Position numbers and translations under genes: made by a program. Positions 43,593-53,361 of a stretch of 64,000 nucleotides of DNA are shown here, in pieces; within the stretch, counting starts at the first letter, position 1, and every line of letters starts with the position of its first letter. The DNA comes from Bradyrhizobium sp. AZCC 1610 (lineage in GTDB: Bacteria; Pseudomonadota; Alphaproteobacteria; Rhizobiales; Xanthobacteraceae). The notes under the pieces were generated by a model. It was given only the letters and a program-made list of their open reading frames with translations, did no database searches and was not told where the DNA came from. The stretch lies in assembly GCF_036924515.1 (NCBI RefSeq), contig NZ_JAZHRR010000001.1:5117001-5181000 (forward strand), given 5' to 3'.

Positions 43593-45374
43593 TCAGCCGC
43601 CCCTGCCGTCTTCTTTCTTCTTGTCGGCGGAAGCCGCAGAAGAGGTGTCTTCGGGCAGACCGTTGGCAATCTTGGCCTCGATCTTCGGCAATTCTTCCGC
43701 CTCAGGCTTGAGGTCGCGGGCATGGGCCCACTGGAATTTGGCTTCCAGTGTCCGCCCGATGCGCCAATAGGCATCGCCGAGATGGTCGTTGATGGTCGGA
43801 TCCTCGGGCTTGAGATCGATCGCGCGCTCGAGATTCTTTACTGCGTCTTCAAAATTGCCGATCCGGTAAAACGCCCAGCCCAGCGAATCCACGATGTAGC
43901 CGTCGTCGGGACGCTGATCGACGGCGCGCCTGATCATCTTCATGCCCTCGTCGAGGTTGATGCCCTGGTCGATCCAGGAATAGCCGAGATAATTCAGGAC
44001 ATGCGGCTGCTCGGGCTGCAGCTCCAGCGCCTTGCGCATGTCGACTTCGGCCTTGCTCCACTGCTTGGAGCGCTCCAGGCAAATACCGCGATAATAGTAG
44101 GTGACCCAGGTGTTCTTGTCCGTCACCCCGGGCATCGCGTCGATCGCGAGCGTATAGGTTGCGGCGCAATCGTTGAACTTCTTTCGGCCGCGCTCGATGT
44201 TGCCGAGCGCCATGATGGCTTCGATATCTTTCGGCGCTTCCGCGGTAACGCCCTTCAGGATCTTGATCGCCTCTTCGCTGCGGTCGGCGGCGTCGAGATT
44301 GGTGGCAAGCTGGATCTGCGCGTTGCGCTTGAGCGGCGAACTCGCCGGCATGCGCTCGTAGACCTTGATCGCCATCTGGGGCTTCTTCACGGACTCATAG
44401 AGATCGGCGAGCGACAACAGCGCCAGCGGATGGTTGGGCTGCAGGTAGAGCGCGAGCTGCAGATAGACCAGCGCCAGATCCTCGCCGCCGCGGCGGGTGA
44501 GCGTGGCGCCGATGCCGTACAAGGCTTCTGCCGCACCGGCCTGCGCCGAATCGACCAGCGGCGACAGCTTCTTGCCGGCCCGGGTGTCGCGCAGGCCTTC
44601 CTGCACCAAAGGATGCCGCGGCAACTTCTTGTCGAACGCCTCGTATATGCCGGCCGCCGCCGCGCCATCCTTGTTGCGCGACAACCAGCGCGCATAGGCG
44701 TCGGATACGCGCAGCATCGAATCGTCGAGCTTGTAGGCGCGCTCGAATCGCGCGCCGGCATCCTTGTCCTTGCCCGAGATCTCGAGGACCATCCCGGTGT
44801 GGAGATCCTTGAAGATCGGATACCATTCGGGGCCGGTCAGCTTGTCGATATTGGCAACCGCCGTCTTGGCATCGCCGGCGCCGTAGCTCGCCCAGCCCGA
44901 CAGCAGCGTCGCGACCAGGTCGGTAATCGGTCCGCGGATCGACTGGTTGATGTTGAGCTGCGCGGCCGCATATTTCTTCTGCTTGAGGTCGCGGACGCCG
45001 ACGACCAGCCGCGCAACGCGGTTCGCCTTGTCCATCGTCAGGATACGATCGGCGAGCTTGACCGCTTCATCGATGTCGCCATCGGCCAGCGAGGAAATGA
45101 AGGCACGGTCCAGCAGTTCATTGTTCTTGGGATCGGTGCGCAGCGCGGAGCGATAGAATGCCGCGGCGGAAGCCGCGTCGCGCTCGACGCTGGCATGCCG
45201 CGCGGCGAGATAGCTGCCCGACGTCGTCAGCGATTTCAGATCGGCCTTGCTCGGAAATTGCGCGGCGTTGTCGCCCGTGTGTTCGGGCGTCTGGGCCAAC
45301 ACCGCAGCCGGTGCGGCCAGTGCGGCGAGAGTAATTGCGGCGAAGGTCCAACGATTCATACGAGTGGAAAGCAT
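43593..45374 (-). CDS. TPR-repeat exported protein, 593 aa
   Basis: A signal peptide (M-N-R-W-T-F-A-A-I-T-L-A-A-L-A-A through V-L-A-Q) precedes a long array of tetratricopeptide repeats. The repeat consensus is visible in, for example, P-H-V-L-N-Y-L-G-Y-S-W-I-D-Q-G and Y-I-V-D-S-L-G-W-A-F-Y-R-I-G-N-F-E-D-A-V near residues 460-515. TPRs give protein-protein scaffolds. The tail is Glu/Lys-rich with a terminal G-G. ATG 45374 is listed; ATG 45359 (before the signal) is also possible. The protein lies 27 bp upstream of ispE. Conserved in Rhizobiales; role unknown. Confidence 0.85.
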   Translation of the reverse strand: MLSTRMNRWTFAAITLAALAAPAAVLAQTPEHTGDNAAQFPSKADLKSLTTSGSYLAARHASVERDAASAAAFYRSALRTDPKNNELLDRAFISSLADGDIDEAVKLADRILTMDKANRVARLVVGVRDLKQKKYAAAQLNINQSIRGPITDLVATLLSGWASYGAGDAKTAVANIDKLTGPEWYPIFKDLHTGMVLEISGKDKDAGARFERAYKLDDSMLRVSDAYARWLSRNKDGAAAAGIYEAFDKKLPRHPLVQEGLRDTRAGKKLSPLVDSAQAGAAEALYGIGATLTRRGGEDLALVYLQLALYLQPNHPLALLSLADLYESVKKPQMAIKVYERMPASSPLKRNAQIQLATNLDAADRSEEAIKILKGVTAEAPKDIEAIMALGNIERGRKKFNDCAATYTLAIDAMPGVTDKNTWVTYYYRGICLERSKQWSKAEVDMRKALELQPEQPHVLNYLGYSWIDQGINLDEGMKMIRRAVDQRPDDGYIVDSLGWAFYRIGNFEDAVKNLERAIDLKPEDPTINDHLGDAYWRIGRTLEAKFQWAHARDLKPEAEELPKIEAKIANGLPEDTSSAASADKKKEDGRGG

Positions 45375-45642
45375 CACGTTCGCCTAGCTCCAGGATGTAT
45401 GGCGGGATCGTTACGATCGGTCTCGAATGCAAACCCAAGCGGCGGCATCTCGGGCAGCGACAATGCCGCTTTTGGCCCTCAACCGCAAGGATACGGGTTG
45501 GCGAATCGATCGGCAGATTAGGCCCTTAGGGCTCCGATTTAGCCAGCCCAACCCGGAAACGCTTTTACTGTGGCGGTATCGTGGCCGGAGGCGGTATCAG
45601 CCTCCTCCAGCTCACGCAATCGTGGTCAATGCGGCCTCTCTT

Positions 45643-47301
45643 CTACATACCTTGGTAGTTGGGCCCGCCACCGCCCTCCGGTGGAACCCAGGTGATATTG
45701 CCGTTCGGGTCCTTCACGTCGCAGGTTTTGCAGTGGACGCAGTTCTGGGCGTTGATCTGGAAGCGCGGACCCGAGGCCTCCTCGACCCATTCATACACGC
45801 CGGCCGGGCAATAGCGGTTCGACGGACCGGCATAGACATCGTGCTCGGATGTCTTCTGCAGGTTCATGTCGGCGACCTTGAGATGAACCGGCTGGTCCTC
45901 TTCATGGTTGGTGTTGGAGAGGAACACCGACGACAGCTTGTCGAAAGTCAGCTTGCCGTCCGGCTTGGGATAGGCGATCGGGGTGCGCGCCTTCGCCGCA
46001 TCCAGCGTCGAGCGATCGGGCTTGGCGTGCGACTGGGTTCCGAACAGCGAGAAGCCCAGCGTATTGCACCACATGTCGAAGCCGCCCAGCGCCACGCCGA
46101 TGATGGTGCCGAACTTTGACCATAGCGGCTTGACGTTACGGACCCGGTGCAGATCGCGGCCGACGGCGGAATCCCGCCAGGCGTTTTCGTATTCGACCAG
46201 TTCGTCATTGGCGCGGCCGGCGCCGAGCGCTGCGGCGACATGTTCAGCGGCGAGCATGCCGCTGCCCATCGCGTTATGCACGCCCTTGATGCGCGGCACG
46301 TTGACGAAGCCGGCTGCGCAGCCGATCAGCGCGCCGCCCGGGAAACTCAGACGCGGCACCGATTGATAACCGCCCTCGGTGATCGCGCGCGCGCCATAGG
46401 AAATCCGTTTGCCGCCTTCGAACACGGTGCGAATCGAGGGATGGGTCTTGAAGCGCTGGAATTCGTCGAACGGCGACAGATACGGATCGTCGTAATTGAG
46501 GTGCACGACGAAGCCTACCGCCACCTTGTTGTCGTCGTAATGGTAGAGAAACGAGCCGCCGCCGGTCGAATTGTTGAGCGGCCAGCCGAACGAATGCTGG
46601 ATCAGGCCCTTCTGGTGCTTGGCGGGATCGATCTCCCAGACTTCCTTCAGCCCGATGCCGAATTTCGCCGGCTCGCTGTTGGCGTCGAGGGAGTATTTGG
46701 CGATCAATTGCTTGCTCAGGCTGCCACGCGCACCTTCGGCGAACAGCGTGTATTTGCCCAGCAGTTCCATGCCGCGCGTGAAAGAATCCTTGAGACTGCC
46801 ATCCCTGGCGATGCCCATGTCGCCGGTCGCGATACCCCGTACCGCGCCGTTGTCGTCGTACAGCACTTCGGCCGCGGCAAAGCCCGGATAGATTTCGACG
46901 CCGAGCGCCTCCGCCTTCGGTCCCAGCCAGCGGCAGACGTCGCCGAGCGAGCCGATATAGCAGTGATGGTTGTTCATCAGCGGCGGCATGGCGAAGTTCG
47001 GCAGCCGGATCGCGCTGGTTGCCGTGGTCCAGTAGAAACGGTCGTCCTTGACCTCTGTCTTCAGCGGGCAATCGGCATCCTCACGCCAATCGGGGATCAA
47101 CTTGTCGAGGGAGACCGGATCGATCACTGCGCCCGACAGAATATGCGCACCGACCTCGGAACCCTTCTCCACCACGACGATGCTGAGATCGGCATTGAGC
47201 TGCTTCAGCCGGATCGCAGCGGCAAGGCCCGACGGCCCGGCGCCGACGATCACGACGTCGAATTCCATGGATTCGCGGGGAGGAAGTTCTTCTGCGCTCA
47301 T
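45643..47301 (-). CDS. Electron transfer flavoprotein-ubiquinone oxidoreductase
   Basis: Passes electrons from ETF (from fatty-acid and amino-acid oxidation) to ubiquinone. The FAD site is G-A-G-P-S-G-L-A-A-A-I near residues 19-29. The 4Fe-4S site near the C-terminus has C-V-H-C-K-T-C-D-V-K-D-P with a further upstream Cys in R-Y-C-P-A-G-V-Y. Length 552 aa is typical. Membrane-associated through a short hydrophobic region. The ubiquinone side-chain gene polyprenyl synthase is 4 kb away. Confidence 0.94.
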   Translation of the reverse strand: MSAEELPPRESMEFDVVIVGAGPSGLAAAIRLKQLNADLSIVVVEKGSEVGAHILSGAVIDPVSLDKLIPDWREDADCPLKTEVKDDRFYWTTATSAIRLPNFAMPPLMNNHHCYIGSLGDVCRWLGPKAEALGVEIYPGFAAAEVLYDDNGAVRGIATGDMGIARDGSLKDSFTRGMELLGKYTLFAEGARGSLSKQLIAKYSLDANSEPAKFGIGLKEVWEIDPAKHQKGLIQHSFGWPLNNSTGGGSFLYHYDDNKVAVGFVVHLNYDDPYLSPFDEFQRFKTHPSIRTVFEGGKRISYGARAITEGGYQSVPRLSFPGGALIGCAAGFVNVPRIKGVHNAMGSGMLAAEHVAAALGAGRANDELVEYENAWRDSAVGRDLHRVRNVKPLWSKFGTIIGVALGGFDMWCNTLGFSLFGTQSHAKPDRSTLDAAKARTPIAYPKPDGKLTFDKLSSVFLSNTNHEEDQPVHLKVADMNLQKTSEHDVYAGPSNRYCPAGVYEWVEEASGPRFQINAQNCVHCKTCDVKDPNGNITWVPPEGGGGPNYQGM

Positions 47302-47428
47302 GATCTGATCTCAGCCCAATTGAGAACGGCTCTAAAGGCTCGTTGTTTCCGATTTTTGCGGGGAGGACAACCATGGAAATGCAATGCGAGGCGTTTCACG
47401 CCGACGCGATCCATACTAGATTGGCATA

Positions 47429-48259
47429 ATGGATTTGATCCCCGAACCCGCGCCTAATATTCGGCAATTGCTGGCCTTTTACCTGGAGGCCGGGGTCGAT
47501 TGCGCGTTGAGGGAGGAGCCGGTCGATCGGCTTACCGAGCCCGACACCCCTGCCGCTCCCGTCCCGGTCCGCGAGGCTGCGCCACCCCGCCCGTTGCGGG
47601 AAATGCCCGCCGCGATGCCGGCGGTTCCGCGCAGCGAAATAGCGCCCGCGCCGGAAGCGGCCATCGCCATCGCGCGCGAAGCGGCACGAACGGCGCCGAC
47701 GCTGGAAGCGCTGCGTGCGCTCCTGGAAAATTTCGAGGGCTGCGCGCTCCGAAACACCGCGACGCGGCTGGTGTTTGCCGACGGCAATCCGCAAGCGCGC
47801 ATCATGTTCGTCGGCGAAGCGCCCGGGCGCGACGAGGACATCGAGGGCCTGCCCTTTGTCGGACGTTCCGGCAAGTTGCTCGACCGGATGATCGCGGCGA
47901 TCAGGCTCGACCGCAGCAAGGCCTACATCGCCAATGTCATTCCCTGGCGGCCGCCCGGCAACCGCACCCCGACGCCGCAGGAGACGCAAATCTGCCTGCC
48001 GTTCATCCAGCGGCAGATCGAGCTCGTGAATCCCGACGTGCTGGTGACGCTTGGCAATCCCTCGACGCAAACGCTGCTGTCGACCCGCGAGGGCATCATG
48101 AGGACGCGCGGAAAATGGTTCGACTACGACACCGGCACCCGCACCATCCGCGCCATGGCGACGTTCCATCCGGCCTATCTGCTGCGCTCGCCCTCCTACA
48201 AGCGGATGTCGTGGCAGGATCTGCGCGCCATCGCGAAGGCGCTGGAAGAAGTGCGTTAG
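47429..48259 (+). CDS. Uracil-DNA glycosylase, family 4-like
   Basis: Removes uracil from DNA. Motif G-E-A-P-G-R-D-E-D at 129-137 and F-H-P-A-Y near 250 mark family 4. About 100 N-terminal residues are an extra low-complexity region. In family 4 enzymes four Cys bind a 4Fe-4S cluster (C-x2-C and two more 16 apart). Here Cys105 and Cys189 stand at two of the sites, but the partners are Arg108 (C-A-L-R) and Trp173 (P-W-R-P-P-G-N-R). The spacing is exact, so the loss is real and the cluster may be absent. Confidence 0.87.
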   Translation: MDLIPEPAPNIRQLLAFYLEAGVDCALREEPVDRLTEPDTPAAPVPVREAAPPRPLREMPAAMPAVPRSEIAPAPEAAIAIAREAARTAPTLEALRALLENFEGCALRNTATRLVFADGNPQARIMFVGEAPGRDEDIEGLPFVGRSGKLLDRMIAAIRLDRSKAYIANVIPWRPPGNRTPTPQETQICLPFIQRQIELVNPDVLVTLGNPSTQTLLSTREGIMRTRGKWFDYDTGTRTIRAMATFHPAYLLRSPSYKRMSWQDLRAIAKALEEVR

Positions 48260-48264
48260 CTCGT

Positions 48265-48314
48265 GTCCCGGACGCGGTGCAGCGCCTCTCGGCGGTGCAC
48301 CGCAGAGCCGGGAC
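48265..48314. repeat. Short copy of the palindromic repeat at 34292
   Basis: Begins with the same 19 bases, GTCCCGGACGCGGTGCAGC, and ends CCGCAGAGCCGGGAC as in the copy at 34292. It lies between the UDG and the convergent GT39 gene. Confidence 0.7.
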
Positions 48315-48339
48315 TGACATCAGCGCAAGAAGATCGCAG

Positions 48340-49845
48340 TTACGGCGCCTTCGGCCGCACGATGGCCCAGCCGACCCGCAACAACGGCTGGCGGCCGTTC
48401 ACCATCCATTCGAAGGCGCGCGGCACTTCCGGCACAAGGCCTGGAAACCGCTGTGCGATATCAGGCGGTGGCGTGCCTGAGGTGTCGGAGGCGCGCCAGA
48501 CCACGACGCCACCGGTCTCGTTGAATTTCGCGACCGACAGCCATGGCGTTCGTTCCGGCGTCGCATCGAGCAGCAGATGCGGGCGCCCGGCGCTCATCGC
48601 GATGAAACTCGCCAGTTGCGGATCGCCGGCCACGGCGCGCAGCCGCTGGTTGGTTCGCCGTTCGAAATTGTCGCCGAAGAAATGCGCAATCGCTTTCGCC
48701 GGCAACAAGGTCGGCACTTCAGCGCCGGTCCAGGGCAGAAGAAGCGTGGTCGCGATCGCCACCAGGGCGGGAGCAGCGAGCGCCGCGGCCCAGACCGTGC
48801 GCAGCACGCGCTGACGCCGCAGGTGGAGCAGATCGCCGGTCGCCACGATCACGGCAAGTCCGGACATCAGAAGCGCAACGCCCGCGCCGCCCACTACGTG
48901 GTCGAAATTGAACAGCCCGGCCAGGAAACTTCCTAGCAGCGCCGGGGCGACGGCGAAGAAATAGACGAAGTCGCGCGCCAGCGGATCGACCGGCGGCCGG
49001 TAGATGATCGGCGCTTCCCCGGCATGGCGGGCGAACCAGCCGGAGTTGAGGACCGCCAGCAGCACGATGGCGGACGACGCAAGCACCAGGCCGGCGAGCA
49101 GCCAGCCCCATTGCAGGACTCGCGTGCCGAGATCGGAAATTGCGGGCCACGGCGGCACGGTGAGTGCATCGGCGCGGAGCAGCCAAATCAGATAGGGCAA
49201 CACCAAAACGGCGATCACGAGCAGCGCATAGAGCGGATCGAGCGACATCAGCACGCGCCGGCCGCGCGGCGTGGCAACGGCAAATCCCGCGAGCAGCAGC
49301 AATATTCCGGGTGCAGCCGACGTCGTCAGCAGCAAAAGCCCGGCCTCGATCGACCAGGCGAACCACGCGTTGCGCCGGTTCTGGCCGATCAATTGCCAGG
49401 AATGCAGCAAAAGCAGCGCCCACAGCGGGCGCGCCAGCACCATCGGGCCGAACTCGACGCCGGGCGAACTGAACGCCACCACCGTCATCGAGAGCAGTAC
49501 CGCGAGCACCGCCTGCTGCCCGCCGATGATCGCGCGGGCCAGTTGATAGTAGATCCAGAAGGTGACGACGGCGCAGGCCTGCGCCAGCAGATAGACGCCG
49601 AACATGTGGTTGCCGGCGGCGCGGAAGGCGATATCGGCGAGCCAGAACGCCAGCGGCGGACCGAGCCAGGTTCCGACCTGGTACTCCCGGCCGAAGGCCA
49701 GCACGGTCGCAAGGTCGCCGGGCGGACTCGGATAGAGCAGCATCGGCAGCATCAGCCAAAGTCCGGCCTGGGCCAGCACCACGAGCCAGACCACCAGCCG
49801 CGGCCGGGCGCGGATCAGTTCGACAACGAGCGAGGTGAAGCGCAT
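48340..49845 (-). CDS. Glycosyltransferase family 39 membrane protein
   Basis: A 501-aa inner-membrane protein with about ten hydrophobic helices. The first lumenal loop includes P-P-G-D-L and the later G-P-P-L-A-F-W-L-A-D, as in GT39-type (dolichyl/undecaprenyl phosphate sugar) transferases. ATG 49845 starts just before the first helix; the longer frame has 25 extra charged residues. The last ~120 residues form a soluble domain, with no helix. The sugar and acceptor are unknown; lipid A or cell-envelope glycan modification is plausible. Confidence 0.72.
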   Translation of the reverse strand: MRFTSLVVELIRARPRLVVWLVVLAQAGLWLMLPMLLYPSPPGDLATVLAFGREYQVGTWLGPPLAFWLADIAFRAAGNHMFGVYLLAQACAVVTFWIYYQLARAIIGGQQAVLAVLLSMTVVAFSSPGVEFGPMVLARPLWALLLLHSWQLIGQNRRNAWFAWSIEAGLLLLTTSAAPGILLLLAGFAVATPRGRRVLMSLDPLYALLVIAVLVLPYLIWLLRADALTVPPWPAISDLGTRVLQWGWLLAGLVLASSAIVLLAVLNSGWFARHAGEAPIIYRPPVDPLARDFVYFFAVAPALLGSFLAGLFNFDHVVGGAGVALLMSGLAVIVATGDLLHLRRQRVLRTVWAAALAAPALVAIATTLLLPWTGAEVPTLLPAKAIAHFFGDNFERRTNQRLRAVAGDPQLASFIAMSAGRPHLLLDATPERTPWLSVAKFNETGGVVVWRASDTSGTPPPDIAQRFPGLVPEVPRAFEWMVNGRQPLLRVGWAIVRPKAP

Positions 49846-49926
49846 GAAACGTCCGAATGCCGGGCCGGGCAGCCCTGTCCTTAACGGACGTTTGATAGAG
49901 CGCACCAGCCGCCGAGGCAACCGGCC

Positions 49927-50706
49927 TCAGATCGTGACTGAAACGTCGGAAGTAATCTCTCCGTCTACGGTGAAGAGATCGGGCTCAATCCTCTCTTCGA
50001 CCGTCTCGGGGTAATGTTTCAGCCGCGCAGCAATGACCGGCGCGAAAAATCGGCGGTGGTGGATGCTCGGGCCTAACCGGTCCAGCGCCTCGCGATGTTC
50101 CGGCACGGCGTAGCCCTTGTGGGTTTCGAAGCCGTAGCCCGGGCAATCCAGCGCCAATGCGCTCATCAGGCGGTCACGCGTCACCTTGGCGATGATCGAG
50201 GCGGCTGCGATCGACATGACAATGCCGTCGCCGCCGATCACCGCATCGCAGTCGCAGGGCGCGTCGATCTTGTCGCGGCCGTCAACAAACACATGTTTTG
50301 GCACCTCGGGCAGCGCACGGACCGCGCGCGCCAGCGCCCAGAGCGAGGCACGCAAGATATTGTCGCGATCGATCCGCGCCGGCGAGGCAAAGGCGACCGC
50401 AAAGGACGATGTCGCGCAGATCTCCTCGAACAATTCCTCGCGGCGCTCGGCGGTCAGCCGTTTGGAATCGTCGATCCCTTTGGGGATTCGCTTGGGATCG
50501 AGGACGACGGCGGCCGCCACCACCGGACCCGCCAGCGGACCGCGCCCGGCCTCGTCGCAGCCCGCCACCGGCCAGACGCCGCGCTTGATCAGCGCCCGCT
50601 CACGGCGGAAGCTCGGCGGCGCGACCGCGATCACGCCCTTGGGCAGCTCGGCCTGCTCCTTGCCGGCTTTCTTGTCAATTCTCTTGGCGGACTTGTCCCG
50701 AATCAT
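49927..50706 (-). CDS. rnhB: Ribonuclease HII
   Basis: Cleaves RNA in RNA-DNA hybrids and at single ribonucleotides in DNA. The DEDD active site is visible: Asp-Glu in [10 protein letters not shown] near residues 49-58, and the later Asp in V-F-V-D-G-R-D near 140 and in K-V-T-R-D near 174. 259 aa. The N-terminal 35 residues are Lys-rich and non-conserved. The next gene, GT39, is 81 bp downstream on the same strand. Confidence 0.93.
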   Translation of the reverse strand: MIRDKSAKRIDKKAGKEQAELPKGVIAVAPPSFRRERALIKRGVWPVAGCDEAGRGPLAGPVVAAAVVLDPKRIPKGIDDSKRLTAERREELFEEICATSSFAVAFASPARIDRDNILRASLWALARAVRALPEVPKHVFVDGRDKIDAPCDCDAVIGGDGIVMSIAAASIIAKVTRDRLMSALALDCPGYGFETHKGYAVPEHREALDRLGPSIHHRRFFAPVIAARLKHYPETVEERIEPDLFTVDGEITSDVSVTI

Positions 50707-50764
50707 GCCGGGATCGTGCGAAAGCGCGCGCCCGGGCGCAACCAGGAACTCGGCTCAATTCCCG

Positions 50765-51340
50765 TTATTCAGCGCGCCGCCGTCGCCACTCCCCGGCCTC
50801 AATCACATAAACGAGCCGGCTCCCGCGCTTAGGCTCCGCAATCGTCGCCAGATAACGCATCCCGAGCTTCTCGAGCGCACGAATGGACGGTGCATTTCGC
50901 GGATCGACCAGCCCGAGCAATCTGCCGCATTTGAGTTGCTCGAACCCGAAAGCGAGTTGCGCCTCGCCGATTTCGGTTGCGATCCCCTTGCCCCATGCCC
51001 TGCGCGCAAGGACAAATCCGATCTCAAAGTCGTCGGCCTCCAGCGCTTGGCATGGAGACAAGCCCGCAAAGCCGATAACTTCGCCCGCGGGCTTTTCGGC
51101 CAGAACCGCCATCCCCGTGAGACTTTCGCCGAACGTGAATGATCTCCGGATGAAATCCTCGGCGGCGTCCTTTGCCATCGGTGCTCCGGCAAACGCAAAG
51201 CGCATTACTTCGCTGTCGCCGAAAATCAGATTCTGCAGAACCGATATATCCTCTTCGACCGCAGTGCGCAGAATCAGGCGCGGCGTCATCAAGATGACGA
51301 GCGGCTGCTTTTCCGATACCGGTGCGGGCTTCTGGTTCAT
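50765..51340 (-). CDS. GNAT acetyltransferase (RimJ/RimL type)
   Basis: A 191-aa GNAT protein. The N-terminal T-P-R-L-I-L-R-T-A-V-E-E-D is the usual opening of the RimJ/RimL group. The acetyl-CoA motif A reads I-G-F-V-L-A-R-R-A-W-G-K-G-I-A-T near 110-125, and N-A-P-S-I-R-A-L-E-K-L-G near 150 follows. The frame extends back to 51454, but ATG 51340 is a better start. The target amino group or small molecule is unknown. Confidence 0.8.
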   Translation of the reverse strand: MNQKPAPVSEKQPLVILMTPRLILRTAVEEDISVLQNLIFGDSEVMRFAFAGAPMAKDAAEDFIRRSFTFGESLTGMAVLAEKPAGEVIGFAGLSPCQALEADDFEIGFVLARRAWGKGIATEIGEAQLAFGFEQLKCGRLLGLVDPRNAPSIRALEKLGMRYLATIAEPKRGSRLVYVIEAGEWRRRRAE

Positions 51341-51401
51341 CAAGCCGCAATACTGCAATTCACCGGCAGAGAAAAGCGGCGTGGCGATAACATCGCGGGC
51401 T

Positions 51402-51851
51402 TTAATCCGGCAGGTGAACCCGCCGGTCGTCGCCGACCTCGATGCTGGGCGCAACCACGACTTCCCAGGGATGGTTGTCGGGATCGCCGAAATAGCCGGA
51501 GTAACCGCCGTAATCGGTCTTGTGTGCGGACTTCAATAGCGACGCGCCGCAGGAGATTGCGAAATCCAGCACGGTGTCGACCTCCTCGACGGAGCCGCAA
51601 TTCCAGGCGAGTGTCGTTCCGCGAAAGGTTTTCGGCCGCGGCTCATCCGGCAGCGTGGCGTCGCGGGCGAGTTGATCCCACGGGAACAGCGCGATCACCG
51701 TGCCGCCGGTGTCGAAGAAAGCGACGGCCTCACCGGTTGCCTGCATTTTTCGGGCAAAGCCGAGCGCTTCGTAAAACGCGATACTGGCGCGCATGTCGGT
51801 TACGCCGAGCGTGATGACCGTGAACCGCGGGATTGGCGCCTTGGTGCTCAT
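51402..51851 (-). CDS. VOC-superfamily (glyoxalase-like) protein
   Basis: A 149-aa vicinal-oxygen-chelate protein: I-P-R-F-T-V-I-T-L-G-V-T-D, A-S-I-A-F-Y-E-A-L-G-F, then F-F-D-T-G-G-T-V-I-A-L and a closing Y-F-G-D-P-D-N-H-P-W-E-V, the usual metal-binding Glu near the end. One VOC module repeated in two halves; it may act as a glyoxalase, dioxygenase or antibiotic-binding protein. ATG 51851 is used; the upstream extension to 51902 is not conserved. Confidence 0.82.
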   Translation of the reverse strand: MSTKAPIPRFTVITLGVTDMRASIAFYEALGFARKMQATGEAVAFFDTGGTVIALFPWDQLARDATLPDEPRPKTFRGTTLAWNCGSVEEVDTVLDFAISCGASLLKSAHKTDYGGYSGYFGDPDNHPWEVVVAPSIEVGDDRRVHLPD

Positions 51852-52084
51852 GCTACTCTCCCATCCATCATTGCCTGCGACAAACGCGAAGCGTTTGCGC
51901 AAGGGGGCGTAAGCGACGACTGCGTCCGCCGAAGCTCAGCGAGCGAAGGCGGAAGCAATCCATTCGTTCCCTCCGTGGTTAGAGGGATTGCGTCGCGGAG
52001 CCTGTCATCACTGTGCGAGCGCAACTGCGCTCGTCGCCGGGCGCACATTCGCGCGACCCGGCGGCTCGCAACCACGACAACTAT
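51852..52084. other. Intergenic region with inverted motifs
   Basis: No gene is seen. The bases around 51905-51960 have short inverted motifs such as GCGTCCGCC and GGCGG. The right half is GC-rich with a CGCGCACATTCGCGCGACC pattern that may form a hairpin near the stop of the radical SAM gene. Confidence 0.4.
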
Positions 52085-53263
52085 CTAGAACAGACTCAGT
52101 TGCTGTCCGCTGCGCTTCGGCTTGACGAAATGATCGGTCGTCAGCTTCGAGCGGCGCTTGTTGAGGCCGAGCTTTTCGCAGGCGATTTCGAAGCGACGTC
52201 CGATCATCCAGGCCATCGGGCCGGTGCCCTTCATCCGCGTTCCCCATTGCGAGTCGTAATCGCGCCCGCCGCGCATGTCGCGGATCAGGGTGAAGACGTG
52301 ACGGTAGCGGTCGGGATAGTTCGCCATCAGCCATTCGCGAAACAGGTCGCGCACTTCCAGCGGCAGCCGCAGCAGCACGTAGCTTGCTTCCTTGACGCCG
52401 GCATGGGCTGCGGCATCGAGAATGCGTTCGATCTCGGAATCGTTCAGCGCGGGAATCACCGGTGCGACCATAACGGTTGCGGGAATGCCGGCCTCCGACA
52501 ATTGGCGCAGCGCCTCCAGCCGCTTCGGCGGGGTCGAGGCACGCGGCTCCATGGTGCGCGCAAGCTTGGGATCGAGCGTGGTCACCGATATCGCAACCTT
52601 GGCCAAATTGCGCTTCGCCATCCGCTGGAGAATATCGATGTCGCGCGTCACCAGCGCCGACTTCGTGACGATGCCGACGGGATGGCCAGCCCGATCCAGC
52701 ACTTCGAGAATGCCGCGCATGATTTTGTATTCGCGCTCGATCGGCTGATAGGGATCGGTGTTGGTGCCGATCGCGATCATGCGCGGCTCGTAACCGGGCG
52801 CCGCGAGTTCCTTCTCGAGCAGTTCGGGCGCGTCCGGCTTGGCCAGCAGCTTGGATTCGAAATCGAGCCCTGGCGACAGGCCGAGAAAAGCATGGGTCGG
52901 CCGCGCGAAGCAGTAGACGCAGCCATGCTCACAGCCGCGATAGGGATTGATCGAACGGTCGAAGCCGATGTCAGGCGAGTCGTTGCGGGTGATGACCTTG
53001 CGCGAGGTATCGAGCGATACCGTCGTCTTGAACGGCGGCAGGTCGTCCAGGCTCTGCCAGCCATCGTCGAAGGCGACCCGCGCCTCGGCCTCGAACCGGC
53101 CGCTCTGGTTGGACTGCGCGCCGCGGCCACGCCGTCGCTGCTTTTCGATCGCGACCTCGAGCTCGGGAAAAGGTATCGCACCCGCCGGCTCGGAGGGCGC
53201 CGTGACCGGCGGGTGCTTGAGGGCATGAGAGGATGCTCGGCTCATGCGAACTGCATAGCACAC
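52085..53263 (-). CDS. PA0069-family radical SAM protein (SplB-like)
   Basis: A 392-aa radical SAM enzyme. The 4Fe-4S cysteines are in G-C-E-H-G-C-V-Y-C near residues 113-121 (C-x3-C-x2-C), preceded by I-N-P-Y-R. The later P-T-H-A-F-L-G-L-S-P-G-L-D-F matches the PA0069/SplB-related family, with R-D-D/N-D near 97. It is related to spore photoproduct lyase, although in non-spore formers the substrate is unknown; the motif suggests a nucleic-acid base adduct. GTG 53263 with AAGGG upstream is used; ATG 53245 is possible. Confidence 0.85.
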   Translation of the reverse strand: MCYAVRMSRASSHALKHPPVTAPSEPAGAIPFPELEVAIEKQRRRGRGAQSNQSGRFEAEARVAFDDGWQSLDDLPPFKTTVSLDTSRKVITRNDSPDIGFDRSINPYRGCEHGCVYCFARPTHAFLGLSPGLDFESKLLAKPDAPELLEKELAAPGYEPRMIAIGTNTDPYQPIEREYKIMRGILEVLDRAGHPVGIVTKSALVTRDIDILQRMAKRNLAKVAISVTTLDPKLARTMEPRASTPPKRLEALRQLSEAGIPATVMVAPVIPALNDSEIERILDAAAHAGVKEASYVLLRLPLEVRDLFREWLMANYPDRYRHVFTLIRDMRGGRDYDSQWGTRMKGTGPMAWMIGRRFEIACEKLGLNKRRSKLTTDHFVKPKRSGQQLSLF

Positions 53264-53361
53264 CCTTAGAACAAATCAAGAACATACATTTTGCATGTGC
53301 CGGGGTAACGGCAGCAGACCGCCCTCGTAATTCGAAGAGTACAAACCCAGGGAGGGTGCAG

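Noticed and set aside
43167..45521. 784-residue open frame antisense to the TPR gene and ispE
   Set aside because: Shadow frame with Arg/Leu/Gln bias and no recognisable motif; the minus-strand genes have clear families.
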